Shown in pieces: positions 15,920 through 24,029 of a DNA stretch of 34,392 nucleotides (position 1 is its first letter; each line of letters starts with the position of its first letter). The DNA lies in assembly GCA_023411715.1 (NCBI GenBank), contig JAEYOM010000051.1:1-34392 (forward strand), given 5' to 3'. A program made the translations under genes and the position numbers. Below the pieces are notes generated by a model. The model was not told the DNA's origin. It did not search any database and was given only the letters and a program-made list of their open reading frames with translations. Source of the stretch: Bacillota bacterium (GTDB lineage: Bacteria; Bacillota; Clostridia; Acetivibrionales; DTU013).

Positions 15920-15960
15920 CGGAAGATACCGTCAACACTCTTGTAAGGCGGTATCTTCCG
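15920..15960 (+). terminator. 12-bp hairpin between the binding protein and permease genes
   Basis: CGGAAGATACCG (15920-15931) pairs with CGGTATCTTCCG (15949-15960) around a 17-nt loop, in the 153-nt gap. Only TAAAAATTT follows, so it is more likely a 3'-end stabiliser or attenuator. Such hairpins keep binding-protein mRNA in excess over permease mRNA in many ABC operons. Confidence 0.6.
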
Positions 15961-16013
15961 TAAAAATTTGTTGGCGTTTTTGCAATCCGGTAAATAAAAT
16001 CTGATATTATGGG

Positions 16014-16928
16014 ATGCCTGATCATATGAAAACAATAAAGAAGTATATTCCGCTCTATGTTATGCTTGTACCGGGGTTCCTGTACCTGCTGGTAAACAAT
16101 TATATCCCTATGTTCGGCATGATTATTGCCTTTAAAAATGTGAACTTTGCCAAAGGTATATTAAAAAGTGATTGGGTTGGTTTTGCCAATTTTAAATATC
16201 TGTTCACGACACCTGATGCTTTCCGGATTACCAGAAATACAATCGGATACAATATGGCTTTCATTATTGTGGGCTTAATCGTATCGGTAACCATTGCGAT
16301 CCTGCTAAGTGAGATTCGTAACAAAATATGCGTACGAATATACCAAACGGTAATTATGCTTCCTTTTATGATTTCAATGGTTATCGTAAGTTATCTCGCT
16401 TATGCTTTTCTTGCCGGTGATACCGGTTTTATAAATGGGGTTTTGAGTACTCTGCACATGGAAAAAATATCATGGTATAACGAACCGAAATACTGGCCCT
16501 TCATTCTTATTTTTATCAGCTGCTGGAAAGGAGCCGGGTATAGTTCGGTCATCTATCTGGCGTCCATTTTGGGAATCGATTCCGAAATGTACGAAGCAGC
16601 TTCCATGGACGGTATCTCAAAGATGAAGGAGATATGGTATATCACCTTGCCTATGATCAAACCGACAATAATTACAATGGTACTTTTAAGTATAGGAAGA
16701 ATATTTTATTCGGATTTCGGGTTGTTTTACCAGGTGCCGATGTATTCAGGCGCTCTGATCGATGTTACAAACACCATTGATACTTATGTCTACAGAGGAC
16801 TGATGACTTTGGGGAATATCGGCATGTCATCCGCTGCAGGCGTTTATCAGTCGTTTGTCGGGTTTATTCTTGTCCTTATTGCAAACCAGATTACAAAATG
16901 GTACAGCAGTGAAAATACATTATTTTAA
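16014..16928 (+). CDS. Sugar ABC transporter permease, LplB type
   Basis: The 304-aa membrane protein has about six transmembrane helices, the first at about residues 13-33. The signature cytoplasmic EAA loop reads EAASMDGISKMKEIWYITLPMIKPT. The opening KYIPLYVMLVPGFLYLLVNNYIPMFGM, with FKNVNFAKGI, is characteristic of LplB/YteP-type permeases for complex oligosaccharides. Either ATG 16014 or ATG 16026 could be the start, and neither has a clear ribosome site, so translation may depend on upstream structure. It partners with the permease encoded 12 nt downstream and the lipoprotein upstream. No ATPase gene is present. Confidence 0.92.
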   Translation: MPDHMKTIKKYIPLYVMLVPGFLYLLVNNYIPMFGMIIAFKNVNFAKGILKSDWVGFANFKYLFTTPDAFRITRNTIGYNMAFIIVGLIVSVTIAILLSEIRNKICVRIYQTVIMLPFMISMVIVSYLAYAFLAGDTGFINGVLSTLHMEKISWYNEPKYWPFILIFISCWKGAGYSSVIYLASILGIDSEMYEAASMDGISKMKEIWYITLPMIKPTIITMVLLSIGRIFYSDFGLFYQVPMYSGALIDVTNTIDTYVYRGLMTLGNIGMSSAAGVYQSFVGFILVLIANQITKWYSSENTLF

Positions 16929-16940
16929 GGGGCGATATAA

Positions 16941-17834
16941 TTGGTTCAAAAAAGTGACCGGAAGTTCCAGGTTTTTTCCAATATTATCATGCTGGTTGGA
17001 ACTATTATAACTGTTTTGCCATTTATTCTGCTTATTATCTCTTCGTTTACGAGAGATACGGATATTACTTTATTCGGGTATTCATTTTTACCCAGGCACT
17101 GGAGTCTGGATGCCTATTCCTATATTTACAGGGAGAAAAAACAAATTAGCAATGCATACCTGATAACGATACTTGTAACAGCGGTTGGAACAGCAATTGG
17201 TCTTTTGATGTCGATATTATATGCATATGTTTTGTCCAAACCGCGTTTTCCGGGCAAAAGATTTTTTTCCTTGTTCCTGTTCTTTACCATGCTCTTTAAT
17301 GGCGGGCTTGTTCCGACCTATATCATGTATACACAGTTTTTTCATATAAAGAATACAGTGCTCGCACTTATCATACCGAGCCTATTAATGGGTGCTTTTA
17401 ATGTAATTCTTATCAGAAGCTACCTGCAGAATAATATACCTCAGGCGCTAACCGAAGCGGCTTTCATCGACGGCGCCAGCGAATATCAAATCGTTTTGAA
17501 AATTGTATTTCCGATGGCAAAGCCAATCATCGCCACAATAGGACTTTTTATCGGACTTGCATATTGGAACGACTGGATGAATGGCCTGTATTATGTTACC
17601 AATACCAGTTTATTCAGTATACAGCAATTGCTAACGAATATGATGAGGAATATAGAATATCTTTCCAAAAATGCAAATACTAATATCAATCTGAGCAGTA
17701 TCTCCAACGGAATACCCCAGGCTACGGTACGTATGGCCATTGCCGTAATCGGTATACTTCCGATTTTAATCATATACCCTTTTGTTCAGAAGTACTTTGT
17801 CAAGGGAATATCTTTAGGTGCGGTAAAAGGTTAA
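16941..17834 (+). CDS. Sugar ABC transporter permease, LplC type
   Basis: The 297-aa permease of the CUT1 class has about six transmembrane helices and the EAA loop EAAFIDGASEYQIVLKIVFPMAKPI. The N-terminal FTRDTDITLFGYSFLPRHWSLDAYSYI is typical of LplC/YtcP proteins. The start is TTG 16941 with AAGGGG about 8 nt upstream. With the LplB-type partner it forms the membrane channel for glycan import. The ATPase would have to be supplied from elsewhere (MsmX-like shared ATPase). Confidence 0.92.
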   Translation: MVQKSDRKFQVFSNIIMLVGTIITVLPFILLIISSFTRDTDITLFGYSFLPRHWSLDAYSYIYREKKQISNAYLITILVTAVGTAIGLLMSILYAYVLSKPRFPGKRFFSLFLFFTMLFNGGLVPTYIMYTQFFHIKNTVLALIIPSLLMGAFNVILIRSYLQNNIPQALTEAAFIDGASEYQIVLKIVFPMAKPIIATIGLFIGLAYWNDWMNGLYYVTNTSLFSIQQLLTNMMRNIEYLSKNANTNINLSSISNGIPQATVRMAIAVIGILPILIIYPFVQKYFVKGISLGAVKG

Positions 17835-17905
17835 CATTAAATGGTTAAAATAACGGACAATACAGTTTGTATAAAGCCAAAATGATTTTTAACGGGGATA
17901 AGAAA

Positions 17906-20344
17906 ATGTCAAAAGCATTATTACAATATGAAGATCCAACCCTTTCGCCGGGAAAACGGGCTGAGGATCTACTCTCTCATATGAGTCTGGAAGAAAAACT
18001 TGGACAGATACAAGGACTCGACTTGCTCAAATATACGAAGAAAAGACTGAGGGAAGATTACCCGCACGGTGTGGGTGAAGTGTCATGCCTTGTAGCATGT
18101 ACAATGGATTCAAGTGATAGAATCGCCGATTTTTTGAGAAGTGTCCAGGAAGGAATAATGGCATTGAGCGAACACCATATTCCGGCAATATTTCACATGG
18201 AAGCCCTTAGTGGAGGGTTAATGCCGCAGGCAACAAGTTTCCCGTCCGGTATCGGTCAGGCTTCCACATGGAACCCGGAACAACAGAAAAAAATGGCCGG
18301 TATTATACGCAATCAAATTAAAGCTGTAGGGATAACACATGCGTTTGCGCCGGTTTTGGACATATCCCGCGATCCACGGTTCGGCCGCCAGGGGGAGAGT
18401 TACGGAGAAGATCCTACTCTTGCATCGGCAATGGGGACCGCATATGTTCAGGGAATGCAGAATGAGGGTGACCTTGCGGGCGGTGTCATGGCTGCCGCCA
18501 AGCACTTTTTGGGCTATATGAATTCTCAGGGAGGAATTCACGCCGCGCCCTGTGACATACCTGACAGACCCTTGAGGGAAATATTCGCCAAACCGTTCCA
18601 GGCAGCTTTTACCCAGGGAGGACTCAAGTCGATAATGAACTGCTACAGCGCACTGAACGGAGAGCCTGTTGTGGGTTCGAGAAAAATATTGACTGACCTG
18701 TTGAGGAACGAAATGGGTTTTGATGGACTCACCGTATCGGATTACACTTCGATTTCTGAATTGATGAAGCGGCAGAAAATATGCAGGAACGAACTGGAAG
18801 CCGGAAAAAGGGCATTGGAGGCAGGTATGGATGTGGAATTGCCTTCCAAGGAATGCTATAACGAAGGCCTTTTGGAGCTGATTAAAAATGGTGAGTTGGA
18901 TGAAGCTGTATTAAATCGTTCTGTCATGCATATTCTGACAGCCAAATTTGCCCTGGGCCTTTTCGAAAACCCATATCCGGCAGAATCAAGGGAAATTGCC
19001 AAGGTGTTTTCACGTTCGGAAGATAAAGAGCTCAGCTTGAAAATCGCCAGGGAATCTCTTGTGCTTTTAAAAAACGATGGTATTCTTCCCCTGAAACGCG
19101 ATATTAAGAGAATTGCAGTAATAGGACATCATGCGGCTTCTTCACGTTCGATGTTCGGAGGATACTCCTTCATGAGCATGGGGGAAGTTCTGGCTGGGGC
19201 AGTAAACACTATGGCAGGGGTCGATATCGACAGCGTTTCCGAATCTGAGGATGGTGGTATCATTGACGGCGGGCAACGTGCCACCTATCCCGGAAGCAGC
19301 GTAAATATAGAGAATCCAAGGATGGAAGAAATCGTAAAGAAATACTATCCGGAGATGAAGAATCTGCTGGAACAGTTGAAGGAAGAGTGTCCAGGGGCAG
19401 AAATCGAGTATTCCTATGGATATCACTATGCGGGGAATGATGAATCAAAGCATGACGAGGCTTTGGAAGCTGCCGGAAAAGCAGACGTAGTTATTTTGAC
19501 CCTTGGCGGGAAATATGGCTGGGGAACATCCTGCACAACAGGAGAAGGAATCGATTCAGCAAGTGTCAACCTGCCGGAATGTCAGGAGAGGTTTATTGAG
19601 AAACTGGCCGGGCTTGGCAAGCCATCCATTGGCATACATTTCGACGGAAGACCTATCTCCAGTAATGCCGTAGACCGTCATCTCGGTGCCATCATAGAGG
19701 CGTGGAGCCCGGCTGAATATGGCGCAAAGGCAATCACTTCCGTAATCTTCGGCGATTATAATCCGGGAGGGAAACTACCCGTTTCTATCGCATACCATAC
19801 AGGACAAATCCCTGTATTTTATAGCCATGAAAACGGCGCAGGTTATGATGTAGGGACCTTGACCGCATTTGACAGCTATGTGGATCTGCCGCATACACCA
19901 AGGTACTATTTTGGACATGGCTTATCCTATACGACTTTTGAATACTCTAATCTGAAGTTGAACAAGGAAAAATTCGAACCCTCAGACATGCTTGAAGTTT
20001 CCGCAGATATAAGAAATATTGGCAGTGTGGCCGGCGACGAGGTTGTTCAGCTATATATATGCGACAGATGTTCGAGTATGGTGCGGCCCGTAAAAGAATT
20101 AGCGGGCTTCAGGCGTATTCCGCTGGAGCCGGGGGAGAAAAAAACGATAACATTCCGGATGAAAATAAGCCAGCTGTCCTTCCTTGACACAGAGATGAAA
20201 TGGAAGGTGGAAGCCGGGGATATGTACATCATGGTAGGGGCTTCTTCGGAAGATATTCGTTTGCGTGGCGGTTTCGAGATAATTTCGGATATGCATGTAG
20301 ATGGCAAAACGAGAGGTTTTTATGCTGAAACTGAAGTAGGGTAG
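17906..20344 (+). CDS. Glycoside hydrolase family 3, cytoplasmic beta-glycosidase
   Basis: This 812-aa GH3 enzyme contains the GH3 N-terminal barrel, the GH3 C-terminal alpha/beta domain and a C-terminal fibronectin III-like domain. Nucleophile Asp279 is in GLTVSDYTSI. The substrate-binding KHFLGY and CYSALNGEPVVGS motifs are present. Glu547 in TTGEGIDSASVNLP is the probable acid/base. ATG 17906 (with GGGG about 8 nt upstream) is preferred over TTG 17867 and ATG 17882, which lack ribosome sites. No signal peptide is seen, so it acts on imported oligosaccharides, releasing terminal beta-linked glucose, xylose or a related sugar. It probably belongs to the upstream transporter operon. Confidence 0.92.
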   Translation: MSKALLQYEDPTLSPGKRAEDLLSHMSLEEKLGQIQGLDLLKYTKKRLREDYPHGVGEVSCLVACTMDSSDRIADFLRSVQEGIMALSEHHIPAIFHMEALSGGLMPQATSFPSGIGQASTWNPEQQKKMAGIIRNQIKAVGITHAFAPVLDISRDPRFGRQGESYGEDPTLASAMGTAYVQGMQNEGDLAGGVMAAAKHFLGYMNSQGGIHAAPCDIPDRPLREIFAKPFQAAFTQGGLKSIMNCYSALNGEPVVGSRKILTDLLRNEMGFDGLTVSDYTSISELMKRQKICRNELEAGKRALEAGMDVELPSKECYNEGLLELIKNGELDEAVLNRSVMHILTAKFALGLFENPYPAESREIAKVFSRSEDKELSLKIARESLVLLKNDGILPLKRDIKRIAVIGHHAASSRSMFGGYSFMSMGEVLAGAVNTMAGVDIDSVSESEDGGIIDGGQRATYPGSSVNIENPRMEEIVKKYYPEMKNLLEQLKEECPGAEIEYSYGYHYAGNDESKHDEALEAAGKADVVILTLGGKYGWGTSCTTGEGIDSASVNLPECQERFIEKLAGLGKPSIGIHFDGRPISSNAVDRHLGAIIEAWSPAEYGAKAITSVIFGDYNPGGKLPVSIAYHTGQIPVFYSHENGAGYDVGTLTAFDSYVDLPHTPRYYFGHGLSYTTFEYSNLKLNKEKFEPSDMLEVSADIRNIGSVAGDEVVQLYICDRCSSMVRPVKELAGFRRIPLEPGEKKTITFRMKISQLSFLDTEMKWKVEAGDMYIMVGASSEDIRLRGGFEIISDMHVDGKTRGFYAETEVG

Positions 20345-20411
20345 TTATTGAAGGGATGCATTTGTTAATATAAATAGCAGGGCAAACGCATGAAAAAAAA
20401 TAAAAGGCTAG

Positions 20412-20449
20412 AAAATTGTCTTCTCCATACTGGGGAGGACAATTTTTTT
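20412..20449 (+). terminator. Rho-independent terminator of the GH3 locus
   Basis: A 15-bp stem (20412-20426 with 20432-20446, with G-U pairs and a 5-nt loop) runs into TTTTTTT. It lies 68 nt after the GH3 stop. Confidence 0.88.
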
Positions 20450-20762
20450 AATTTTAAAAGCAGGGTGAGGCTGCATATATGGCATATTTTTAAAATCCCA
20501 AGAAGGATTTCTGGTTAAGGAATCGAATTCATGCGTTTACCGTGATATAAATAGTATCCATTGTGGACAAAATAACGCGCCAGAATTGTAATATGAGAAT
20601 TGGTGTGGGTAGCGGTTAATATTAAGAAGTAAAAAATTTTATGATATAAACTAAAAAATTCACAATAAATTTTATAATAGTTATATTGCGGAGGTAGCGT
20701 AAAACCATTAAATTCGGGCTGCGGATAACATTATTATATTTTTAACACTCCTTAAAATTATA

Positions 20763-20791
20763 TTGAAATCTATATTCTCATATGTTATGAT
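20763..20791 (+). promoter_or_regulatory. Promoter of the pentose-type sugar operon
   Basis: TTGAAA (20763-20768) is followed after exactly 17 nt by TATGAT (20786-20791), with TG at 20783-20784 giving an extended -10. Transcription should start near 20798, about 87 nt before the binding-protein ATG. Confidence 0.75.
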
Positions 20792-20796
20792 AACAT
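20782..20796. promoter_or_regulatory. Operator-like palindrome overlapping the -10 box
   Basis: ATGTTATGATAACAT is a perfect 7+1+7 palindrome covering the -10 hexamer, so a bound protein would block initiation. The LacI-type repressor encoded within this operon (25608-26627) is the natural candidate, giving substrate-induced autoregulation. No second copy was found in the window. Confidence 0.5.
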
Positions 20797-20799
20797 CAT

Positions 20800-20859
20800 C
20801 AGCTCATAAAACTATACATAAAAAATGGAAACCAAATTTTATATTAATTTTATGAGCTG
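20800..20859 (+). promoter_or_regulatory. 12-bp inverted repeat at the 5' end of the leader RNA
   Basis: CAGCTCATAAAA (20800-20811) is perfectly complementary to TTTTATGAGCTG (20848-20859), with 36 nt between. The first arm starts at about +3 of the predicted transcript. The second ends 12 nt before the AGGAGG ribosome site. A 5' stabilising stem or a simple RNA switch are both possible; it matches no riboswitch class that I recognise. Confidence 0.5.
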
Positions 20860-20884
20860 GCAAATCATTTTAGGAGGAGTTAAA

Positions 20885-22192
20885 ATGAAAAAAACCTTAC
20901 CCCTGATGTTGGCATTTATCATGCTGGTAACTCTGATGGCCGGATGTGGAAACTCAAACAGCTCGACCGGAAATGACGCTGCAGTATCGCCGAGCAGCAG
21001 CACTGACACCAGCAAAACCGCAGAAAAGGTACCGGTAACCTTCTGGACCTTGAGCACGGAACAGCCTGCTATGGATCCGCTTTTACAGAAATTCACCGAG
21101 GAAAACCCTAACTACGAGGTTAAAGTATCGTATTACGGAACGGATGCTTTAAAAGACGCGTGCAAAGTAGCGGCATCATCGGGATCTCTTCCCAATGCAT
21201 GGCAGAACTTTGGCGGAAGTTTTGCCCGCTTCTATGTTGATAATGGATGCGCATATGATTTAACTCAGTATGCAAAGGATAAAGGCTGGAGCAATAAATT
21301 CAATCCTAGCGCTCTGGGGCTTTGCACCTTTAACGAAAAGGTTTATGGATATCCGACAGCCTTTAATGTAATTGGTGTATACTATAAGAAGGATTTGTTC
21401 GATAAATATGGCATCCAGGTACCCAAGACATTTGACGAATTTGAAAAAGTGTGCGCCACACTAAAAAGCAACGGCGTTATTCCTATCACGACTGCCGGTA
21501 TTAATGGATGGCATGTCATGCGGTTTGTTGAGCTCTTTGTTGAAAATTATGCAGGTACACAGCTGCACGATCAACTAAATGCATTTCAAACGAGCTGGGA
21601 CTGCGACGCTGTCGTTCAGGCTCTGACAAAATATCAGGAATTCTGTGACAAGGAATATTTCATTAAAGGCTTTACGGCTATCAATCCTGACGATGTCAAT
21701 ATTCCCTTGTTCAAAGGCGATGCAGCTATGATTACTGAGGGACAGTGGCTTGATGGAGTGCTGACTCAGAACGGGCAAGACTTGAAAAATTATGGATCGT
21801 TTGCTCTTCCCACTAGTACTAGTCGCCTCTCATCATTTGGAAATATGACGCAGTATAATGCGAAAAACACTCCTGAGGAATTGGATGCCTGCACTAGCTT
21901 CTTTGACTATTATTATAGTGATGCGAGCGCGGACCTATACCCACAGAATTATTCACGGCCGCTCCCTGTCCAGGGCGCCAAAATGCCCGAAGGGCAGCCT
22001 GACGTAGCTAATTTGATAGGCGCGAGCGAAACAAACGGTACGTTTACAATAACTGACCAGGCTTTCCCGGCTGAAGTAGCAGATGCTCTGTTTAATGTAC
22101 AGGATGGGATTGCGAATCACAAGATGACGCCGAAGGAAGGGGCCGCTAAGATTGAGGCCGCTATTGAAGCTTACAAAAGTAAAAGCAAATAA
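20885..22192 (+). CDS. Extracellular solute-binding lipoprotein, family 1 (CUT1 sugar)
   Basis: The 435-aa lipoprotein starts at ATG 20885, 7 nt after AGGAGG. The signal peptide MKKTLPLMLAFIMLVTLMAGC ends in lipobox LMAGC with Cys21. An Asn/Ser/Thr linker precedes a family 1 binding-protein fold (VPVTFWTLST..., GNMTQYNAKNTPEELDAC...FFDYYYSD). It delivers an oligosaccharide or glycoside to the two permeases that follow. It is the first gene of an operon with an isomerase, split transketolase and kinase, so the ligand probably contains the unusual sugar those enzymes process. Confidence 0.92.
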   Translation: MKKTLPLMLAFIMLVTLMAGCGNSNSSTGNDAAVSPSSSTDTSKTAEKVPVTFWTLSTEQPAMDPLLQKFTEENPNYEVKVSYYGTDALKDACKVAASSGSLPNAWQNFGGSFARFYVDNGCAYDLTQYAKDKGWSNKFNPSALGLCTFNEKVYGYPTAFNVIGVYYKKDLFDKYGIQVPKTFDEFEKVCATLKSNGVIPITTAGINGWHVMRFVELFVENYAGTQLHDQLNAFQTSWDCDAVVQALTKYQEFCDKEYFIKGFTAINPDDVNIPLFKGDAAMITEGQWLDGVLTQNGQDLKNYGSFALPTSTSRLSSFGNMTQYNAKNTPEELDACTSFFDYYYSDASADLYPQNYSRPLPVQGAKMPEGQPDVANLIGASETNGTFTITDQAFPAEVADALFNVQDGIANHKMTPKEGAAKIEAAIEAYKSKSK

Positions 22193-22216
22193 CGACTTCA
22201 CCCGGGTCTCGGTTGT

Positions 22217-22262
22217 AGGAAGCGGGCAGCGAGCTATTTTGCCCGCTTCCTTATTAATAAGG
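22217..22262 (+). terminator. Attenuating hairpin after the binding-protein gene
   Basis: A 12-bp stem (22217-22228 with 22240-22251) lies in the 104-nt gap before the permease. It is followed by a perfect 14-bp palindrome, CCTTATTAATAAGG (22249-22262), not by a T-run. The hairpin probably causes partial termination or protects the binding-protein mRNA. Confidence 0.6.
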
Positions 22263-22296
22263 GTTGGCATAGCATAGTTTTAATGGGGTGAATAAT

Positions 22297-23169
22297 ATGA
22301 GAGAAAAAGGTCAAAACAGCTGGGGGTCATATTTATTCTTGATACCCGCGGGGATCATATATTTATCGGTAATTGTTCTTCCTATGCTGTACTCCATGGT
22401 GATAAGCCTTTTCAAGTGGAATGGCATCGGCAGGATGGAGTACGTCGGGCTTGGCAATTTTATCAATTTATTTACTAAAGATGAAGTATTCATTATTTCT
22501 TTGAAGAACAATTTGATCTGGCTTGTTTTGACAATTATTGTAACAATGTCCGTGGGATTAATTTTGGCTGTGGTACTTAACAAACAATTCAGGGGGCGGA
22601 CTTTTTTTCGGGGGTTTTTCTATTTTCCCTGTGTGATTGCCCCCATCGCCGTCGCAATTATCTGGAGATGGATCTACAATCCCAACATAGGTTTTATTAA
22701 TGAGTTTTTTAAGCTGATTGGTTATAATTATAGTCAAACATGGATATCGGATGCGAAAATAAGCTTATATTGTGTTTTTGCAGCTTCTCTCTGGCAGACA
22801 GTCGGGCAGACGATGATTCTGTTTCTTGCAGGCCTGCAGGTAGTGCCGGTGGATGTATTGGAAGCCGCAAAGATTGATGGTGCCTCCGGAGCTAGAAGGT
22901 TTTTCCGCGTTACTGTTCCGCTTATGAAAGACGTATTCGTAATTGTCATTGCCACACTGACCGTATCGGCGTTGAGAGTTTATGATATTGTAGCCGGCTT
23001 AACTGGCGGGGGACCGAGTAACGCGACACAGATGTTATCGACCTATATGTATTCGCAAACATTCCAATATAGTAATGTTGGTATGGGTACTGCGGTTGCC
23101 TTTATCATGGTGTTGATGATGCTTGTGGTGATAGTGCCCTATGTCATGTTTACGGTTAAGGAGGATTAG
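22297..23169 (+). CDS. Sugar ABC transporter permease, UgpA/MalF type
   Basis: The 290-aa integral membrane protein has six predicted helices and the EAA loop EAAKIDGASGARRFFRVTVPLMKD. The segment GLTGGGPSNATQMLSTYMYSQTFQ is typical of CUT1 sugar permeases. ATG 22297, with GGGGTGA about 5 nt upstream, is preferred over GTG 22288, which lies inside that ribosome site. It pairs with the following permease, whose start is 2 nt after its stop. It serves import for the downstream catabolic genes. Confidence 0.93.
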   Translation: MREKGQNSWGSYLFLIPAGIIYLSVIVLPMLYSMVISLFKWNGIGRMEYVGLGNFINLFTKDEVFIISLKNNLIWLVLTIIVTMSVGLILAVVLNKQFRGRTFFRGFFYFPCVIAPIAVAIIWRWIYNPNIGFINEFFKLIGYNYSQTWISDAKISLYCVFAASLWQTVGQTMILFLAGLQVVPVDVLEAAKIDGASGARRFFRVTVPLMKDVFVIVIATLTVSALRVYDIVAGLTGGGPSNATQMLSTYMYSQTFQYSNVGMGTAVAFIMVLMMLVVIVPYVMFTVKED

Positions 23170-23171
23170 TG

Positions 23172-24011
23172 ATGGGTGGAAAGCAAGTAAAAATTCTAAA
23201 AATGATTTGTTTTTATGCTTTGCTTTTTATTATTTCGATCTTATGGATCATACCCATTTTCACATTGATATCAACGGCATTGAAGAGTAAAACAGACTTT
23301 TTTAATAATTTCAGTTTGTTTGCTTTGCCACCACGTATTGCGTGGGAAAATATAACAAGCGCCATCTTCGAAGGAAGGCTTTGGACGTACATGAAAAATG
23401 ATTTATTCATTTGTACGGTTAAGATTCCTCTGGGCATCTTTTTTGAGGCATTGGCTGCATTTGCGTTGACCCGGCTGAATATTAAGCATAAAACAGGAAT
23501 ATTTATCTTTTTCCTGATCGGTATGATGATTCCCATGCAGATCACCTTAGTGCCTATAAATATTATGTATAGCAAGCTCAACCTGACTAACACTTATTTT
23601 GGATTGTTTTATGCGTACATTGGTTTTGGACTTTCATTTGGCATATTGATCTTCAGAGGCTTTTTCAGGAGCATACCCGCAGATATTGATGAAGCGGCGC
23701 TCATAGATGGCTGTAACAAGTTGCGGTTATTCTGGAATATCATCCTTCCCATATCCAAGCCGGCTATTGCAACATTGATCATTACAGATTTTCTGGCGAC
23801 ATGGAATGAATATCTGCTTGCAAGCGTCATCATTACTGACAATGCTAAAAAAACCGTACCAGTAGGCATCATGACATTTATAGGTGAACACTGGACGGAT
23901 TATGGATTACTTTGCGCTGGCGTACTGGTGTCCATAGTACCTGTGGTTATAGTATATCTTATATTCCAGCGCTATTTTGTGGAAGGTGTAGCCGGCGCGG
24001 TTAAAGCGTGA
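23172..24011 (+). CDS. Sugar ABC transporter permease, UgpE/MalG type
   Basis: The 279-aa protein has six helices, starting with a long one at about 10-33, and the EAA loop EAALIDGCNKLRLFWNIILPISKPA, with DFLATWNEYLLA downstream. ATG 23172 is 7 nt after AAGGAGG, while GTG 23169 is too close. It forms the heterodimeric channel with the preceding permease. As in the other transport loci here, no ATPase gene accompanies it. Confidence 0.93.
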   Translation: MGGKQVKILKMICFYALLFIISILWIIPIFTLISTALKSKTDFFNNFSLFALPPRIAWENITSAIFEGRLWTYMKNDLFICTVKIPLGIFFEALAAFALTRLNIKHKTGIFIFFLIGMMIPMQITLVPINIMYSKLNLTNTYFGLFYAYIGFGLSFGILIFRGFFRSIPADIDEAALIDGCNKLRLFWNIILPISKPAIATLIITDFLATWNEYLLASVIITDNAKKTVPVGIMTFIGEHWTDYGLLCAGVLVSIVPVVIVYLIFQRYFVEGVAGAVKA

Positions 24012-24029
24012 TTGAAGAGAGGGTTATCC

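Larger units (their letters stand above)
20345..20884. other. 540-base intergenic region between two glycan loci
   Basis: It contains the terminator of the GH3 locus (20412-20449), then about 300 AT-rich bases with no gene, then the promoter, palindrome and 5' leader of the next operon. An 11-bp inverted pair, AAACGCATGAA (20384-20394) and TTCATGCGTTT (20528-20538), flanks the terminator. An ATG at 20825 is in frame with the next gene but lies in the leader and has no ribosome site. Confidence 0.6.

Noticed and set aside
20825..20884. Earlier start for the second binding protein
   Set aside because: It would place 20 residues ahead of a textbook lipoprotein signal peptide and lacks a ribosome site. 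ATG 20885 has AGGAGG 7 nt upstream.
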